DNA of 64,000 bases from NCBI RefSeq assembly GCF_001723605.1, contig NZ_CP017111.1, positions 1,736,001 to 1,800,000 of the forward strand, given 5' to 3'. This document shows positions 34,241 through 44,017 of this stretch, in pieces (positions within the stretch are counted from its first letter, which is position 1; each line of letters starts with the position of its first letter). Made by a program: the position numbers and the translations under genes. Under the pieces are notes generated by a model. The model saw only the letters and a list, made by a program, of their open reading frames with translations, was not told where the DNA came from and made no database searches. This stretch comes from Sulfurospirillum halorespirans DSM 13726 (GTDB lineage Bacteria; Campylobacterota; Campylobacteria; Campylobacterales; Sulfurospirillaceae).

Positions 34241-36112
34241 ATGTCAAAACATCAATTTCAAACCGAAGTCACTCAGCTTTTAGACCTGATGATTCACTCG
34301 CTCTACTCTAACAAAGAGATCTTCTTACGTGAACTTGTCTCCAATGCTTCCGATGCACTCGATAAATTAAATTACCTTACCCTCACGGATGAAACCTACA
34401 AAGCGCTCTCCTATGTGCCACGTATCGACATTGCTATCAACAAAGAGCTCAAAACACTGAGCATTAGCGACAGCGGTATTGGTATGAATGAAGAAGAATT
34501 AATCGAAAATCTCGGAACCATCGCTAAAAGTGGTACCAAATCCTTCTTGCAAAACCTCAGTGGTGACAAAAAGAAAGACTCTAGCCTGATTGGTCAATTT
34601 GGTGTCGGTTTTTACTCAGCCTTTATGGTCGCGAATAAAATAGAAGTCATTAGCCGTAAAGCGGGTGAAGAAAAAGCGTACATGTGGAGCTCAACCGCAG
34701 GTGCTGAGTATGAGATCGCCGAAGTTTCCAAAGAGAGCCACGGAACGTCTATTACCCTTTATCTCAAAGACGATGAAGATGAATTTTTAGAGTTCTACCG
34801 CATTCAAAACGTCATTAAAAAATACTCAAACCACATCCAATTCCCTATTTTTATGGATAAAGAAGAGAAATCGTATGACGATGAAGGCAAAGAAAAAAGC
34901 AGTGAGATAAAAAATGAGCAGATCAACAAAGCCAGTGCGCTTTGGACAGTCGCCAAAAGTCAAATCAAGCCCGAAGAGTACAAAGATTTTTACCAACAAA
35001 TCTCTCACGATAGCACCGATCCACTCCTTTGGAGCCACACGAAGGCTGAGGGAAAATACGAGTACACAACGCTTTTCTACATCCCTTCCACACCTCCAAT
35101 GGACTTGTTCAGAATGGACTATAAACCAGGTGTTAAACTCTATGTTAAACGCGTTTTCATTACCGATGATGAGAAAGAACTACTTCCTACTTACCTTCGT
35201 TTTGTCAAAGGTATCATTGATGCAGAAGACCTACCACTCAACGTCAGCCGTGAGATTTTGCAGCAAAACAAAGTCTTGGAGGCAATCAAAAAAGCTTCGG
35301 TTAAAAAAATATTGAGTGAGCTTAAATCGCTTAAAGAAAAAGAGAGTGAAAAATACCTAGAGTTCTACAAAAACTTCGGTCGTGTCGTTAAAGAAGGACT
35401 TTACAATGACTGGGACAACAAAGAAGCGCTTTTAGAGCTTGTGCTGTTCAAATCGTCTAAACGCGATGGATTAGTCAGTCTTAAAGAGTACAAAGAAGCG
35501 ATGAAAGAAGATCAAAAAAGTATCTATTATATCACAGGCGAAAATGAAAAAATCCTTCGCAATTCGCCACTGATTGAGCAGTTTAAAGCCAAAGATATTG
35601 AAGTATTACTCCTTGATGAAGAGGTCGATGCTATCGTCTTCCCAATGGTGGGCGAGTACGATAAAACGCCAATCAAACCCGTAAACAACTCCGACATTGA
35701 TGAAGAGATCAAAGAAGATAAAGCCAAAGTCGAAGAGGATGAAAAAACCTACAAAGAGATTTTGGTAAAAATGAAAGAGATCCTCAAAGACGATGCCAAA
35801 GATGTCAAAATCTCTAGCCGTTTGAGTGACTCTCCATCATGCCTCGTGTACGATAAAAATGACCCAGATTTCCAAATGCAACAAATGCTCAAACAGATGG
35901 GACAAGACAATCTCCCAGCCGTTAAACCTATCTTAGAGATCAATCCTGAGCATGAGATTTTCAAAAAGCTCAGCGCCAAAGCGGATCTTTTAGAACTCAA
36001 CGACATCGCTTTCTTACTGCTTGACCAAGCAAAACTTCAAGAAGGTATGAAGATCGATGATACCGCAGCATTCGCCAAACGTTTGAACCGTTTTATCGCT
36101 AAAGCACTTTAA
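34241..36112 (+). CDS. htpG: HtpG (bacterial Hsp90)
   Basis: 623 residues, usual length. GHKL ATPase domain at 1-215 with [35 protein letters not shown] and [14 protein letters not shown]; middle domain with [12 protein letters not shown]; and C-terminal dimerisation domain. An ATP-dependent chaperone in the cytosol. Single-gene transcript bounded by the leader hairpin upstream and the paired-palindrome hairpin downstream. Confidence 0.97.
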   Translation: MSKHQFQTEVTQLLDLMIHSLYSNKEIFLRELVSNASDALDKLNYLTLTDETYKALSYVPRIDIAINKELKTLSISDSGIGMNEEELIENLGTIAKSGTKSFLQNLSGDKKKDSSLIGQFGVGFYSAFMVANKIEVISRKAGEEKAYMWSSTAGAEYEIAEVSKESHGTSITLYLKDDEDEFLEFYRIQNVIKKYSNHIQFPIFMDKEEKSYDDEGKEKSSEIKNEQINKASALWTVAKSQIKPEEYKDFYQQISHDSTDPLLWSHTKAEGKYEYTTLFYIPSTPPMDLFRMDYKPGVKLYVKRVFITDDEKELLPTYLRFVKGIIDAEDLPLNVSREILQQNKVLEAIKKASVKKILSELKSLKEKESEKYLEFYKNFGRVVKEGLYNDWDNKEALLELVLFKSSKRDGLVSLKEYKEAMKEDQKSIYYITGENEKILRNSPLIEQFKAKDIEVLLLDEEVDAIVFPMVGEYDKTPIKPVNNSDIDEEIKEDKAKVEEDEKTYKEILVKMKEILKDDAKDVKISSRLSDSPSCLVYDKNDPDFQMQQMLKQMGQDNLPAVKPILEINPEHEIFKKLSAKADLLELNDIAFLLLDQAKLQEGMKIDDTAAFAKRLNRFIAKAL

Positions 36113-36122
36113 CAAAAATAGA

Positions 36123-36154
36123 TTTACATGTAAGGATTTTTCCTTACATGTAAA
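36123..36154 (+). terminator. paired-palindrome hairpin behind htpG
   Basis: TTTACATGTAAGGA (36123-36136), loop TTTT, then its exact reverse complement (36141-36154). A 14-pair stem made of two TACATGTA repeats facing each other, 11 bases after the htpG stop. The same design as behind clpB. The rest of 36155-36318 is AT-rich with no visible gene. Confidence 0.7.
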
Positions 36155-36318
36155 AGAGAATTGCCTTTACCTCTCCAAGCTACCTTAACCCTCTATTTTC
36201 ATAAAACATCATACACGACGTCCAACATTTGTAACATGTAGGTAGAAAATACGGAAAGTTAAAAGTTTAGCCCTTATATCTATCAATCATTTATTTGGGC
36301 ATATCAGACTGTTTTGTA

Positions 36319-36324
36319 TATAAT
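36319..36324 (+). promoter_or_regulatory. -10 box of the zinc-ribbon/HEPN-like gene
   Basis: TATAAT within TTGTATATAAT, 26 bases before the first ATG (36350) and 44 before the better-spaced second ATG (36368). Confidence 0.5.
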
Positions 36325-36349
36325 GTTTGTTGAATAAATAGTTATACTC

Positions 36350-37372
36350 ATGAAGGAAAAGACACAAATGTTTGAAGACCTGATAAAAGAAATAGAACGT
36401 TTAAACGGTCAATCTGTATCCGTTCCTATTGACTCTGATGAGAAAGGCTATACAGACAAACAATGTCCATCAGAAGAATGTGAGTTTATTTTCAAAGTCA
36501 ATGAAGAAGACTGGAAGAACATTTTTAAAGATGAAGCTGTTTGGTGTCCTCTTTGTCGTCATGAAGCCCCGGCAGATCAGTGGTTTACTATTGAGCAAGT
36601 TGAACATGCCAAAGCGGAAGCCTTCGCTGTCGTTCAAGGAAAAGTACACAATGCTTTAAAATCAGATGCTCAAAAATTTAATCGAAAACAACTGAAAAAC
36701 AGTTTTATTTCTATGTCAATGGAAGTAAAAGGTGGTTTTCATAGAACTTACACAATTCCTGCACAAGCAGCTGAATTAATGCAGCTTGAAATCCAATGTG
36801 AAAAGTGTAATGCACGTTTTGCTGTAATTGGCAGCGCCTATTTCTGCCCAGCATGTGGTCACAATTCAGTAACTCAAACATTTTCAGATTCACTTAGAAA
36901 AATAAAAGCCAAAAAAGATGGCATTGATATAGTTAGAAAAGCACTAATTGAATCTATAGGAAAAGACGAAGCCGAGTTGACTTGTCGATCACTTCGTGAA
37001 ACATGTATATCCGATGGTGTTGTTGCATTTCAAAAATATTGTGAAGGCATGTATGAAGGCTTTGGAAAAATTCCTTTTAATGCATTTCAACGTTTAGAAC
37101 AAGGAAGTCAACTGTGGTCAATTGCTGTTCAAAAAGGTTATAACGATTGGCTATCTGATGAAGCACTCGCAAAACTAAACATCTTATATCAAAAGCGACA
37201 TTTGCTGTCTCATAATGAAGGTATCGTTGATTCTCAATATATTAATAAATCTGGTGATACTGCTTATAAAGAAGGGCAGAGAATCGTTATCACAGATAAA
37301 GATATTGACTCTTTGGTCTCATCTTTAGAGAAACTAAGTAATGGTATTAAAAGCGTTTGCAGTAATGTATAA
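36350..37372 (+). CDS. orphan zinc-ribbon protein with HEPN-like C-terminal motif
   Basis: 340 residues; ATG 36368 (334 residues) has AAGGA 10 bases upstream and may be the true start. Two zinc ribbons: C39/C44 with C66/C69 (WCPLC), and C150/C153 (CEKC) with C166/C169 (FCPACG). The C-terminal helical part holds KRHLLSHNEGIVD, an R-x4-H motif (R283, H288) as in HEPN RNase-type domains. It is bounded by a terminator on each side, has no operon partners, contains no TACATGTA, and has more AT-rich codon use than its neighbours, which suggests recent acquisition. Function unknown; a stress, defence or toxin-like role is inference only. Confidence 0.7.
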   Translation: MKEKTQMFEDLIKEIERLNGQSVSVPIDSDEKGYTDKQCPSEECEFIFKVNEEDWKNIFKDEAVWCPLCRHEAPADQWFTIEQVEHAKAEAFAVVQGKVHNALKSDAQKFNRKQLKNSFISMSMEVKGGFHRTYTIPAQAAELMQLEIQCEKCNARFAVIGSAYFCPACGHNSVTQTFSDSLRKIKAKKDGIDIVRKALIESIGKDEAELTCRSLRETCISDGVVAFQKYCEGMYEGFGKIPFNAFQRLEQGSQLWSIAVQKGYNDWLSDEALAKLNILYQKRHLLSHNEGIVDSQYINKSGDTAYKEGQRIVITDKDIDSLVSSLEKLSNGIKSVCSNV

Positions 37373-37382
37373 AAAATCAGAG

Positions 37383-37424
37383 GAGCCAATAAATTACCTT
37401 GCAGGTAATTTATTGGCTCATTTT
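37383..37424 (+). terminator. strong rho-independent terminator
   Basis: GAGCCAATAAATTACCT (37383-37399), loop TGC, then its exact reverse complement (37403-37419) and ATTTT. A 17-pair stem, the most convincing intrinsic terminator in the window, 11 bases after the stop of the zinc-ribbon gene. Confidence 0.88.
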
Positions 37425-37463
37425 AAACGTTAAACAAAAAAAGAGAGCTTAAACTTTTAACTT

Positions 37464-39203
37464 TTACATGTAAAGCGCAACTGCCCTCACCGCTTCAGGG
37501 TAGGCATGTGCATACTTTTGAATCCCTGAACCAAAACTCTCCAACATATCTTTCGCACGAATAAACAGTGCTGTATCATCTTCAATCTTCGCTAATTCAA
37601 AAAGATTTTTGATCATCGTTGAAAGCGGACTTTTGTAGCTGTTATCTTCCAAAACCGCTTTGGCACGAAAGGCTTTGTCAGAGAGATACCACGTCTCTTC
37701 TTTGTAAAATTTATGCTCTGACTCATGGCTTAGTTTCTTTGCCAACTCTAAGTAGCTTCCTTCTTTGGTATGTGCGTAGCCACGCAGTAACGCTTCAATC
37801 ACAAAGGCATAATCTTCCAGCAGTGCTTCCACTTTCAAACTGCCACCTAAGACGATTTGGTGGTACAAAACGCCGTTTACATGTAAAGTCTTCAAGAGCG
37901 TATCCAGTACACTTTTTGCTTTTTCTATTTTGCCTGCCTCAAAAAGTGCTGTAACCATTAAAGCGTTCCATGCGGTTAAAATTTTGGTGTCGATAAACGG
38001 ATACGCCACTCTTTGGCGCACCTCTTTTAAAATCGCTTTTGCTTCATCCAAACGAGCAGGTTTTTCGTTACATGTAAGAATAGGATTGGTGGTTTGGTGT
38101 TCAAAATTACCAAATTTTGTGATGCCAAAATAGTCCATCACGGCTTTGGTTTCCACTTCGCTCAGCCCACCTTTTAAAAGTGCCTCTTTGGCTTGGAGCA
38201 AGCCAAAAACAAAGTATTTGCCCTCTTCTCCTTCGCTGTCCGCATCGCTGGCACTTAGATAAAGTCCCTCTTTTAAAAAGCGCTCATCCATCGCTTCGAT
38301 GGTTTTATCCACCACTTCATTGAACAGTGGTTTTTGTGTCAGAGTGTAAAGCTTAGCATAGACTTCGATCAGCTCGGCATTGGTATAAAGCATTTTTTCA
38401 AAATGGGGAATCACCCAAGCCTCATCGACGCTGTAACGGTAAAATCCACCTTCAATTTGATCGTTTATGCCACCAGTCGCCATCGCAAACAGCGCATCTT
38501 CGCTCATATACAACGCTTCAAGGTTTTTGGTTTGGGCGTAAATATCTAAAAGTGCGTTCCATGTCGACGCATGGGGAAATTTAGGCGCACTTCCAATGCC
38601 TTTGGAAACATCATCAAAACTCGTTTTTACCTTGCTCACAAAAGCTTCAATCACCGCTTCGGTGTGAATACTCTCTTTTTGCTCAAAACTCCGCTCATAC
38701 TGTTTGATCGCCGCTTCAATACTCTGCGCACTCTTTTGAACTTCTTCATATTCATCATCAAACTTACCTTTGATGAAACTTGTCAGTTCACGAAAACCCA
38801 TGCGTCCCTGCGCACTCACTGGTGGCAGATAAGTACCTGCAAAAATAACCTGCTGTGTGGGTGTCATAATGATACTCAGAGGCCACCCACCGGCGCGTTT
38901 AGTCAGCAGATAATGCACGTCTTGGTAGTATTTGTCAAGGTCAGGCATCTCTTCACGATCGACTTTAATGCTGACATACGCATCATTGAGCACTTTCGCA
39001 CTAACGTCGTCCTCAAACGTCTCGCGCTCCATCACATGACACCAATGACAGGTACTGTATCCGATGGAGAGAAAGATCAGCTTGTTTTCGTCTTTGGCTT
39101 TGGCAAGCGCTTTATCGCTCCATGCCATCCAATTGACCGGATTGTGGGCATGTTGCAAAAGATAAGGAGAATCCTCATGGATCAGTTCATTGGTGTGCAT
39201 CAC
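37464..39203 (-). CDS. DUF255 thioredoxin-domain/glycosidase-like protein (YyaL family)
   Basis: 579 residues. N-terminal DUF255 thioredoxin-like domain with the family start [21 protein letters not shown] and active-site-like [18 protein letters not shown] (~50). The rest is an (alpha/alpha)6 barrel resembling N-acylglucosamine epimerases and glycosidases ([36 protein letters not shown]). Shorter than the ~650-680 common in the family, without an obvious break. Biochemical role unknown even in well-studied members. Three TACATGTA copies fall in it or at its stop codon (37465, 37878, 38069). Six bases separate it from the rhodanese gene upstream. Confidence 0.85.
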   Translation of the reverse strand: MMHTNELIHEDSPYLLQHAHNPVNWMAWSDKALAKAKDENKLIFLSIGYSTCHWCHVMERETFEDDVSAKVLNDAYVSIKVDREEMPDLDKYYQDVHYLLTKRAGGWPLSIIMTPTQQVIFAGTYLPPVSAQGRMGFRELTSFIKGKFDDEYEEVQKSAQSIEAAIKQYERSFEQKESIHTEAVIEAFVSKVKTSFDDVSKGIGSAPKFPHASTWNALLDIYAQTKNLEALYMSEDALFAMATGGINDQIEGGFYRYSVDEAWVIPHFEKMLYTNAELIEVYAKLYTLTQKPLFNEVVDKTIEAMDERFLKEGLYLSASDADSEGEEGKYFVFGLLQAKEALLKGGLSEVETKAVMDYFGITKFGNFEHQTTNPILTCNEKPARLDEAKAILKEVRQRVAYPFIDTKILTAWNALMVTALFEAGKIEKAKSVLDTLLKTLHVNGVLYHQIVLGGSLKVEALLEDYAFVIEALLRGYAHTKEGSYLELAKKLSHESEHKFYKEETWYLSDKAFRAKAVLEDNSYKSPLSTMIKNLFELAKIEDDTALFIRAKDMLESFGSGIQKYAHAYPEAVRAVALYM

Positions 39204-39209
39204 AGACTC

Positions 39210-39602
39210 CTAGGGGTTGTAAGGCGTGGGTGTGTAGCCTTTTTGAATCAACGACTTCATTCCGCCTTTGAGATTGACCACTTTGTAGCCTTGCTTTGAA
39301 AGAAGCTCCGAAACAGCAGAAGTTCGACTTCCTGTACGGCAAATAAGGGCAAACTCTTGATCTTTACTCACATATTTATCCAACGCTTTCATGAAAGCTT
39401 CCGCGTCATAACGTCCTTGTTCATCAAAAAAAGTTAGTGGAATGGCATCTTTAACAATTCCAGTCTCTTTCCATTCAGGCATGGTTCGAATATCGATGAT
39501 TTTAATGCCACTTTTAACAACTTCTTCGCTTACGTCAACATGGCGTAGTTCCGCAAATAAGAAGGTCGAAAAAAGGGCGATAAGCAGTAAAATTTTAGAC
39601 AT
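39210..39602 (-). CDS. exported rhodanese-like protein
   Basis: 130 residues. Signal peptide (SKILLLIALFSTFLFAE) then one rhodanese domain: VKSGIKIIDIRTMPEWKETG and active-site loop ICRTGSRTSAV with the catalytic cysteine (about residue 101), ending NLKGGMKSLIQKGY. Periplasmic sulfur-transfer or thiol-handling protein. Reads into the DUF255 gene. Upstream of its start is the 166-base inverted-repeat element. Confidence 0.88.
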   Translation of the reverse strand: MSKILLLIALFSTFLFAELRHVDVSEEVVKSGIKIIDIRTMPEWKETGIVKDAIPLTFFDEQGRYDAEAFMKALDKYVSKDQEFALICRTGSRTSAVSELLSKQGYKVVNLKGGMKSLIQKGYTPTPYNP

Positions 39603-39665
39603 GAAAAACTCCTCACTTTTTAGGAGTTATTCTATCTCTTTTAAGTTAGCAGAACTTTAAATCTT

Positions 39666-39831
39666 ATAGGCTTTTTCATAACCTTTGAAAAGATAAAGAG
39701 TTCACTAAGAGTGCGTTAATTTTTACAACTCAAAATTGAGTCATAGCCAAAGCTATGGCGATGTTTTTAGTTTTGAAAAGTGATGTGCTATAAGTGATAC
39801 TCTTTTTTCAATAGGTTATGAAAAAGCCTAT
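39666..39831. repeat. 166-base element with 19-base terminal inverted repeats
   Basis: ATAGGCTTTTTCATAACCT at 39666-39684 is exactly repeated in inverse at 39813-39831. With a single-base bulge the pairing continues inward (TTGA/TCAA). Inside are smaller hairpins: ACTCAAAATTGAGT and ATAGCCAAAGCTAT. Imperfectly paired AAAGAGT/ACTCTTT stretches near the ends extend the fold. No open frame of note. The right end covers the stop codon of the helicase gene. It may be a MITE-like remnant, a structured RNA or a large terminator. Confidence 0.7.
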
Positions 39832-41858
39832 TGTACCATTCCCGCTTCAACTAAAAAGGGAGAATGGGTATAGCTGATCTTTTTAATCTTGTCGTATTTG
39901 GCATACGAGAGAATGAGCATATCTTTCGCGCGTGTGGTTGCTACGTAAAAAAGACGACGTTCTTCCTCCAAGCTTCCACCCTTTTGCATCAGCTTGCGAT
40001 TGGGAAAACGCCCATCCATAAGGTCAATCACATAGACCTCTTTAAATTCTAGCCCTTTGCTCGCGTGAATACTCAGCAAATTGACCCCCTCGCCTTCACT
40101 CATCTCATTGCTTCCAAGGGTGAGTGCATTTAAAAAACGCTCGCTGGAAGCATAACCGCTTGCCAAATCTTTGAGCAAGTGCCCTTTGCGAAAAATACGC
40201 GCACGTGCTTCTGCCTTTAGTTTTTCATCCACCGTTCCATCTTTTTTGATCGTACGCTTCACCGCTAAGACTTCAGCAATCGCGCTAAACACTTCAGAGC
40301 TTAAGACTTGGTTGATAAGGCTTTGAGGCGTTTTAATGCGTGTTGCATGCTTCATAAATTTGTAAAACTGGTGGAGAAATTTGGCGCCATCAATAGACAG
40401 TTTCGGGTGTTTTAAGATAGGACTTGAGAGAAACTGCTCTTCAAAGCCTAAGCTGTAAAAACGACTCACACTACCAAGGTCCATAATGTCATCAAAGAGT
40501 CCTAGCTGATGGTTTTTAGCCCGCTTTTTAAAGAGATCTTCCACATCCTCACGTGGATGAAAAAATCCTTGGTAGATGTTGCCATCCCCTAGTTTAAAAA
40601 GCCCATCAAACAGCTCTTTGGAGAGTGAACTTCCCACACCTCTAGCGTATTCAAAACTATGAATAAACGCCATCATATCTTTAGGATTGACCACCACACC
40701 CACCAAATCGAGCATCGCTTTTACTTCAGCAGAGTCAAAAAAACTAATGCCCCCTTTTCGCTTACAGGCAATGCCCTGCTCACGTAGCGTGGCTTCAATG
40801 CCATCAGCGGTGGAGTTATTGCGAAAAATAACAGCAATCTCAGCAGGCTCATGCATGGAGTGTTTAATCAGGGTTGATATGGACTGATACTGCGAAAAAA
40901 GCTCATCGTAAATCAACAATTTTGGCGCTTCAAAGGCTCCATCACGCGTAACTTCAAGCCTTTTTTCATACAATCTTGGATTTTTTTCAATGACACGATT
41001 GGCTAAGGAGAGAATTTTATGTGATGAGCGGTAATTTTTGTTAAGCGTAAAGACATTGGCATTGGGATAACGTGTTGCAAAGGAACCGATAATGTCAATA
41101 TTGGCACCATTAAACGCGTAAATACTTTGATCGTAATCACCCACGCAAAACAGCGACTTGGAGCGAAATGCATCAATGAGTGAGCCTTGCAATGTATTGG
41201 TATCTTGATACTCATCGATCAAAACTTCATCAAAGCTCAACACATCAGTGGTCTTGAGTGTGTCACGCATCAAAATCAAAAGATCGTTAAAATCCACATA
41301 CTCAAATTCGCGTTTGAGCGCTTGAAACTCTTCAAAAATATCTTCGTAAATATCAAAAAAGAGCCCATGTTCGCTGTCATTGGACTCAAGCCACTCCGAA
41401 AAACTTTGTGTTACCGTACTGTTTTGGTAGAGTGAGAAAATATCGTAAAGATACGCCGCACCATAGGCTTTTGCCGTGGAATCAATGTGGTCAAATCGGC
41501 GTCTATCGTGGATGCTTTTAAGTAAAATTTTGAGATCTTTAGGCTGTTTTAAAACAATATTTCGACCTAACTTTTTCAAAAGTCGGTAACTAACTGCATG
41601 AAAGGTACCCGATTCAATTTGGGAGGTGATATTTTTACCAAAGAAAACACCCACGCGCTCCAACATTTCTGCCGCCGCTTTGTTAGTAAAGGTCAGTAGT
41701 AAAATACGCGAAGGCAAAATACCTTGGTTTAAAAGATGGGCAATTCTCGCCACGATGGTCGAGGTTTTCCCTGTTCCAGCACTAGCGATGATAAGATTAT
41801 GTCCTGAGGGTGCAGTTGCTGCACTTCTTTGCTCAGTATTGAGTCGGCTAAGAGGCAT
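39828..41858 (-). CDS. uvrD: UvrD/Rep-type DNA helicase
   Basis: 676 residues, superfamily 1A. LNTEQRSAATAPSGHNLII leads to Walker A SAGTGKTST (~30). Then come TFTNKAAAEML, DEYQDTNTLQ (Walker B, ~215), GDYDQSIYAFNGA, NYRSSHKIL, VNLLSIHASKGLEF (motif V) and RRLFYVATTRA (motif VI). Unwinds DNA 3' to 5' in repair or replication restart. Slightly short of E. coli UvrD (720), normal for this phylum. The stop lies within the end of the inverted-repeat element. The symbol is by family; Rep/PcrA are alternatives. Confidence 0.9.
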   Translation of the reverse strand: MPLSRLNTEQRSAATAPSGHNLIIASAGTGKTSTIVARIAHLLNQGILPSRILLLTFTNKAAAEMLERVGVFFGKNITSQIESGTFHAVSYRLLKKLGRNIVLKQPKDLKILLKSIHDRRRFDHIDSTAKAYGAAYLYDIFSLYQNSTVTQSFSEWLESNDSEHGLFFDIYEDIFEEFQALKREFEYVDFNDLLILMRDTLKTTDVLSFDEVLIDEYQDTNTLQGSLIDAFRSKSLFCVGDYDQSIYAFNGANIDIIGSFATRYPNANVFTLNKNYRSSHKILSLANRVIEKNPRLYEKRLEVTRDGAFEAPKLLIYDELFSQYQSISTLIKHSMHEPAEIAVIFRNNSTADGIEATLREQGIACKRKGGISFFDSAEVKAMLDLVGVVVNPKDMMAFIHSFEYARGVGSSLSKELFDGLFKLGDGNIYQGFFHPREDVEDLFKKRAKNHQLGLFDDIMDLGSVSRFYSLGFEEQFLSSPILKHPKLSIDGAKFLHQFYKFMKHATRIKTPQSLINQVLSSEVFSAIAEVLAVKRTIKKDGTVDEKLKAEARARIFRKGHLLKDLASGYASSERFLNALTLGSNEMSEGEGVNLLSIHASKGLEFKEVYVIDLMDGRFPNRKLMQKGGSLEEERRLFYVATTRAKDMLILSYAKYDKIKKISYTHSPFLVEAGMVQ

Positions 41859-41926
41859 TGGGTTCCTAGAGTAAAAAAATTAGAGGTGGGATTTTAGTCC
41901 AAAACACCCTAAAACAAAGTAAAGCC

Positions 41927-42463
41927 TCACAGATACCAGTGACGTTTAACCAACTTTCCATCTTTATTTTCATCGACATAGACTTTTTTAGGGTCATCAT
42001 CCGAGAGCCAGAGCAGATAATTCATCTCAGGAGTGCTAATCTCAATGCGTTTTTCAACGATTTCATAGTTGCCTTTGGAGAGTTGCTCAAAAACGCGAGA
42101 AAGGACATGATCAGTACGAGGAAGTTTGAGCTCTTTAAGATTGATATTGTCGTGCATAAATTGATAAATCAGCTTTTTTTGAAGCACCAATGTTGCAAAA
42201 TAAGAGCCACTTTCGCGGTACTCTTTGGTACTGATAAGATTTTTGGCAACATTGCCTAAAGGGTTGATCGAATCAACTTTAGCGCACGCATCGCCAATAG
42301 CGGTTAATATCTGCTCATTTTTATCATTTCGAATCAGAAAAACGGCACCATCGTTGCACACTTTTTCAAAATTTTTCGCCTCATAATCTTTCAAAAGATC
42401 GTTGTAAGAATAGGCGTACAGATAACTGCAAAAAAGACCCAATAATGCTAAAACAACTCTCAT
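41927..42463 (-). CDS. exported protein of the MshM/MshN-like cluster
   Basis: 178 residues with a signal peptide (RVVLALLGLFCSYLYAYS). The mature part is helical (YNDLLKDYEAKNFEKVCNDGAVFLI) with a TPR-like feel, then charged. Two cysteines (VCNDG, DACAK) could be disulfide-bonded. It overlaps the upstream membrane protein gene by 4 bases, so it belongs with that protein and the ATPase. Also next to the helicase gene in relatives, as I recall. Function unknown; a pilus or secretion accessory role follows only from neighbours. Confidence 0.72.
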   Translation of the reverse strand: MRVVLALLGLFCSYLYAYSYNDLLKDYEAKNFEKVCNDGAVFLIRNDKNEQILTAIGDACAKVDSINPLGNVAKNLISTKEYRESGSYFATLVLQKKLIYQFMHDNINLKELKLPRTDHVLSRVFEQLSKGNYEIVEKRIEISTPEMNYLLWLSDDDPKKVYVDENKDGKLVKRHWYL

Positions 42464-43104
42464 TCTTGTCCTTTATAAAAATTTAGTAGTTCGTGTGCTT
42501 CTTTAGAATTAATATAGCCTAAAAAAAGTTCCAAAGACCTTATAGCTTCTGTGCGATCTCCAAGGTAAAACTTTGCTTTGGCGTAGAGTATCCACGGTTT
42601 TTCAGAGCTTGAATTATATTTGCTTGCCTCTTTTGCCCACATTATCACCTCTGCATACGCTTTTCGCTCAAAGTAAAAATGCGCCAACGCATGGGCGTTG
42701 TCAAAATTTGGAACCGCATTATGCGCTTTGAGCAACTGGTGTTCTTCACGTAAAGAGCGTGTGGCTTCTTCGGTCTCAACAACAGGTAGTTTTACCTCTT
42801 CTTTGTAAACATGCGGTGCTAAAAAGAGTGTTTCATCAAGTGACACTTCAGGTGTTATTGTTTCTAAAAGCGTCGTATTGCTCTCATTGCGATCACTAAG
42901 GCTTGGAATAACGATCATCGCCTTAGGCTCCTCCTTAGGTGGCACGGGCACAACAACGGGCACAATTTTGCTATGGTGTATCCAATAATATCCGCCAAAT
43001 CCCCCTAAAAAAAGGAACGCTATTGTAAAAACAATACGTAAAATCCGTATCTTTTTAAGCCTCGCACACCGTTTTTCAAGCTCTTCAAAACGTACACTAG
43101 TCAT
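42460..43104 (-). CDS. single-pass membrane protein with periplasmic TPR, MshN-like
   Basis: 214 residues. Short cytosolic N terminus, membrane helix at about 23-42 (RIVFTIAFLFLGGFGGYYW), Pro-rich linker (VVPVPPKEEPK), then TPR-like helices (about 125-210: NAHALAHFYFERKAYAEVI, AKFYLGDRTEAIRSLELFL). Architecture and place beside an ExeA/MshM-type ATPase resemble MshN of the MSHA pilus or proteins of the Campylobacter Cts transformation/secretion cluster. Overlaps both neighbours (8 bases with the ATPase gene). Confidence 0.72.
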   Translation of the reverse strand: MTSVRFEELEKRCARLKKIRILRIVFTIAFLFLGGFGGYYWIHHSKIVPVVVPVPPKEEPKAMIVIPSLSDRNESNTTLLETITPEVSLDETLFLAPHVYKEEVKLPVVETEEATRSLREEHQLLKAHNAVPNFDNAHALAHFYFERKAYAEVIMWAKEASKYNSSSEKPWILYAKAKFYLGDRTEAIRSLELFLGYINSKEAHELLNFYKGQE

Positions 43105-43912
43105 GGATCAGTCCAATATCAAGTGCTGCCATCGTTAAAAGGCAACTGTTCAGTTTACGATACTTCGACAACCCCTTTTTCTGCGCATAATCGAGCAGTT
43201 TCATGAGCGTATACAAAAACTTTTTTATCATTCTAAAGTTGCCTTTGGCATATCGGGCAATCACACGTGCTTCATTTTTAGTAAACATCAGTGCGATTTC
43301 ACCGTGCGTATGCCCCATAAACAGGGTGTGAATGTAACGTAATATCTCATTTTCTTCCAAATTTCCATACTCAATGACCAGTTTTGTACGGGTTTTAAAC
43401 TGCTTTTTTGCAAGCAAAGCCCGCCCCTCATCTTTATGCATGGCAAGGACAAATTGAAAGAGTTTGGTGTCACTCAGGATACGCAGGAATTCAAACTGTT
43501 CATCATTGAGAAGTTGCGCTTCATCGATGAAGATCGTACAAAATGTGCCCACGTACGCTTCAAAAAGTTCATCCAAAAACTCACCTTGACTTTTGTTTTT
43601 ATCAAAAGGCATTTCTCTGGCTTCATAGAGCTCTTTAAAAAGATCGCGTGGGTCAAAAAAAGGGTGTTCTATCAAAATACTCGCACCATTTCGCATCGCA
43701 GAGTAGTGCATGACACGCATGATGTGGCTCTTGCCAACACCGGGATCACCCATGATGAAAATAAGCGGAATAAGCGGATCGCCGATGGAAATGCTTAGTT
43801 TATTGCGAGCAATTTCGGCACTCATGCTATCAAAATAAAACGAAGGATCAACCGTATCTTTAAAAAACTCTTTTGCGGCTTCAAAATCTCTCATTTTTAC
43901 TCTTTTAATCAT
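43097..43912 (-). CDS. ExeA/MshM-like AAA ATPase
   Basis: 271 residues. AAA module with Walker A IFIMGDPGVGKSHIMRV (~50-65), Walker B CTIFIDEAQLLND (~130) and sensor-like region LFQFVLAMHKDEGRAL. The C-terminal helical lid includes YAKGNFRMIKKFLYTLMKLL. MshM/ExeA-type ATPases help assemble type II secretion or type IV pilus machines across the envelope. It heads a three-gene set with overlapping ends, but no pilin, secretin or GspE gene is in the window, so the machine it serves must be encoded elsewhere. Confidence 0.8.
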   Translation of the reverse strand: MIKRVKMRDFEAAKEFFKDTVDPSFYFDSMSAEIARNKLSISIGDPLIPLIFIMGDPGVGKSHIMRVMHYSAMRNGASILIEHPFFDPRDLFKELYEAREMPFDKNKSQGEFLDELFEAYVGTFCTIFIDEAQLLNDEQFEFLRILSDTKLFQFVLAMHKDEGRALLAKKQFKTRTKLVIEYGNLEENEILRYIHTLFMGHTHGEIALMFTKNEARVIARYAKGNFRMIKKFLYTLMKLLDYAQKKGLSKYRKLNSCLLTMAALDIGLIHD

Positions 43913-44017
43913 ACTTTTTTTTAACTTTTTGATTTTAGCATATTCTGTGACGTTTGCTTGTGACTTATTTAATCTTGCTTTAGATAAAATTATAAAATAT
44001 TATTAAAAGGATAAGAT

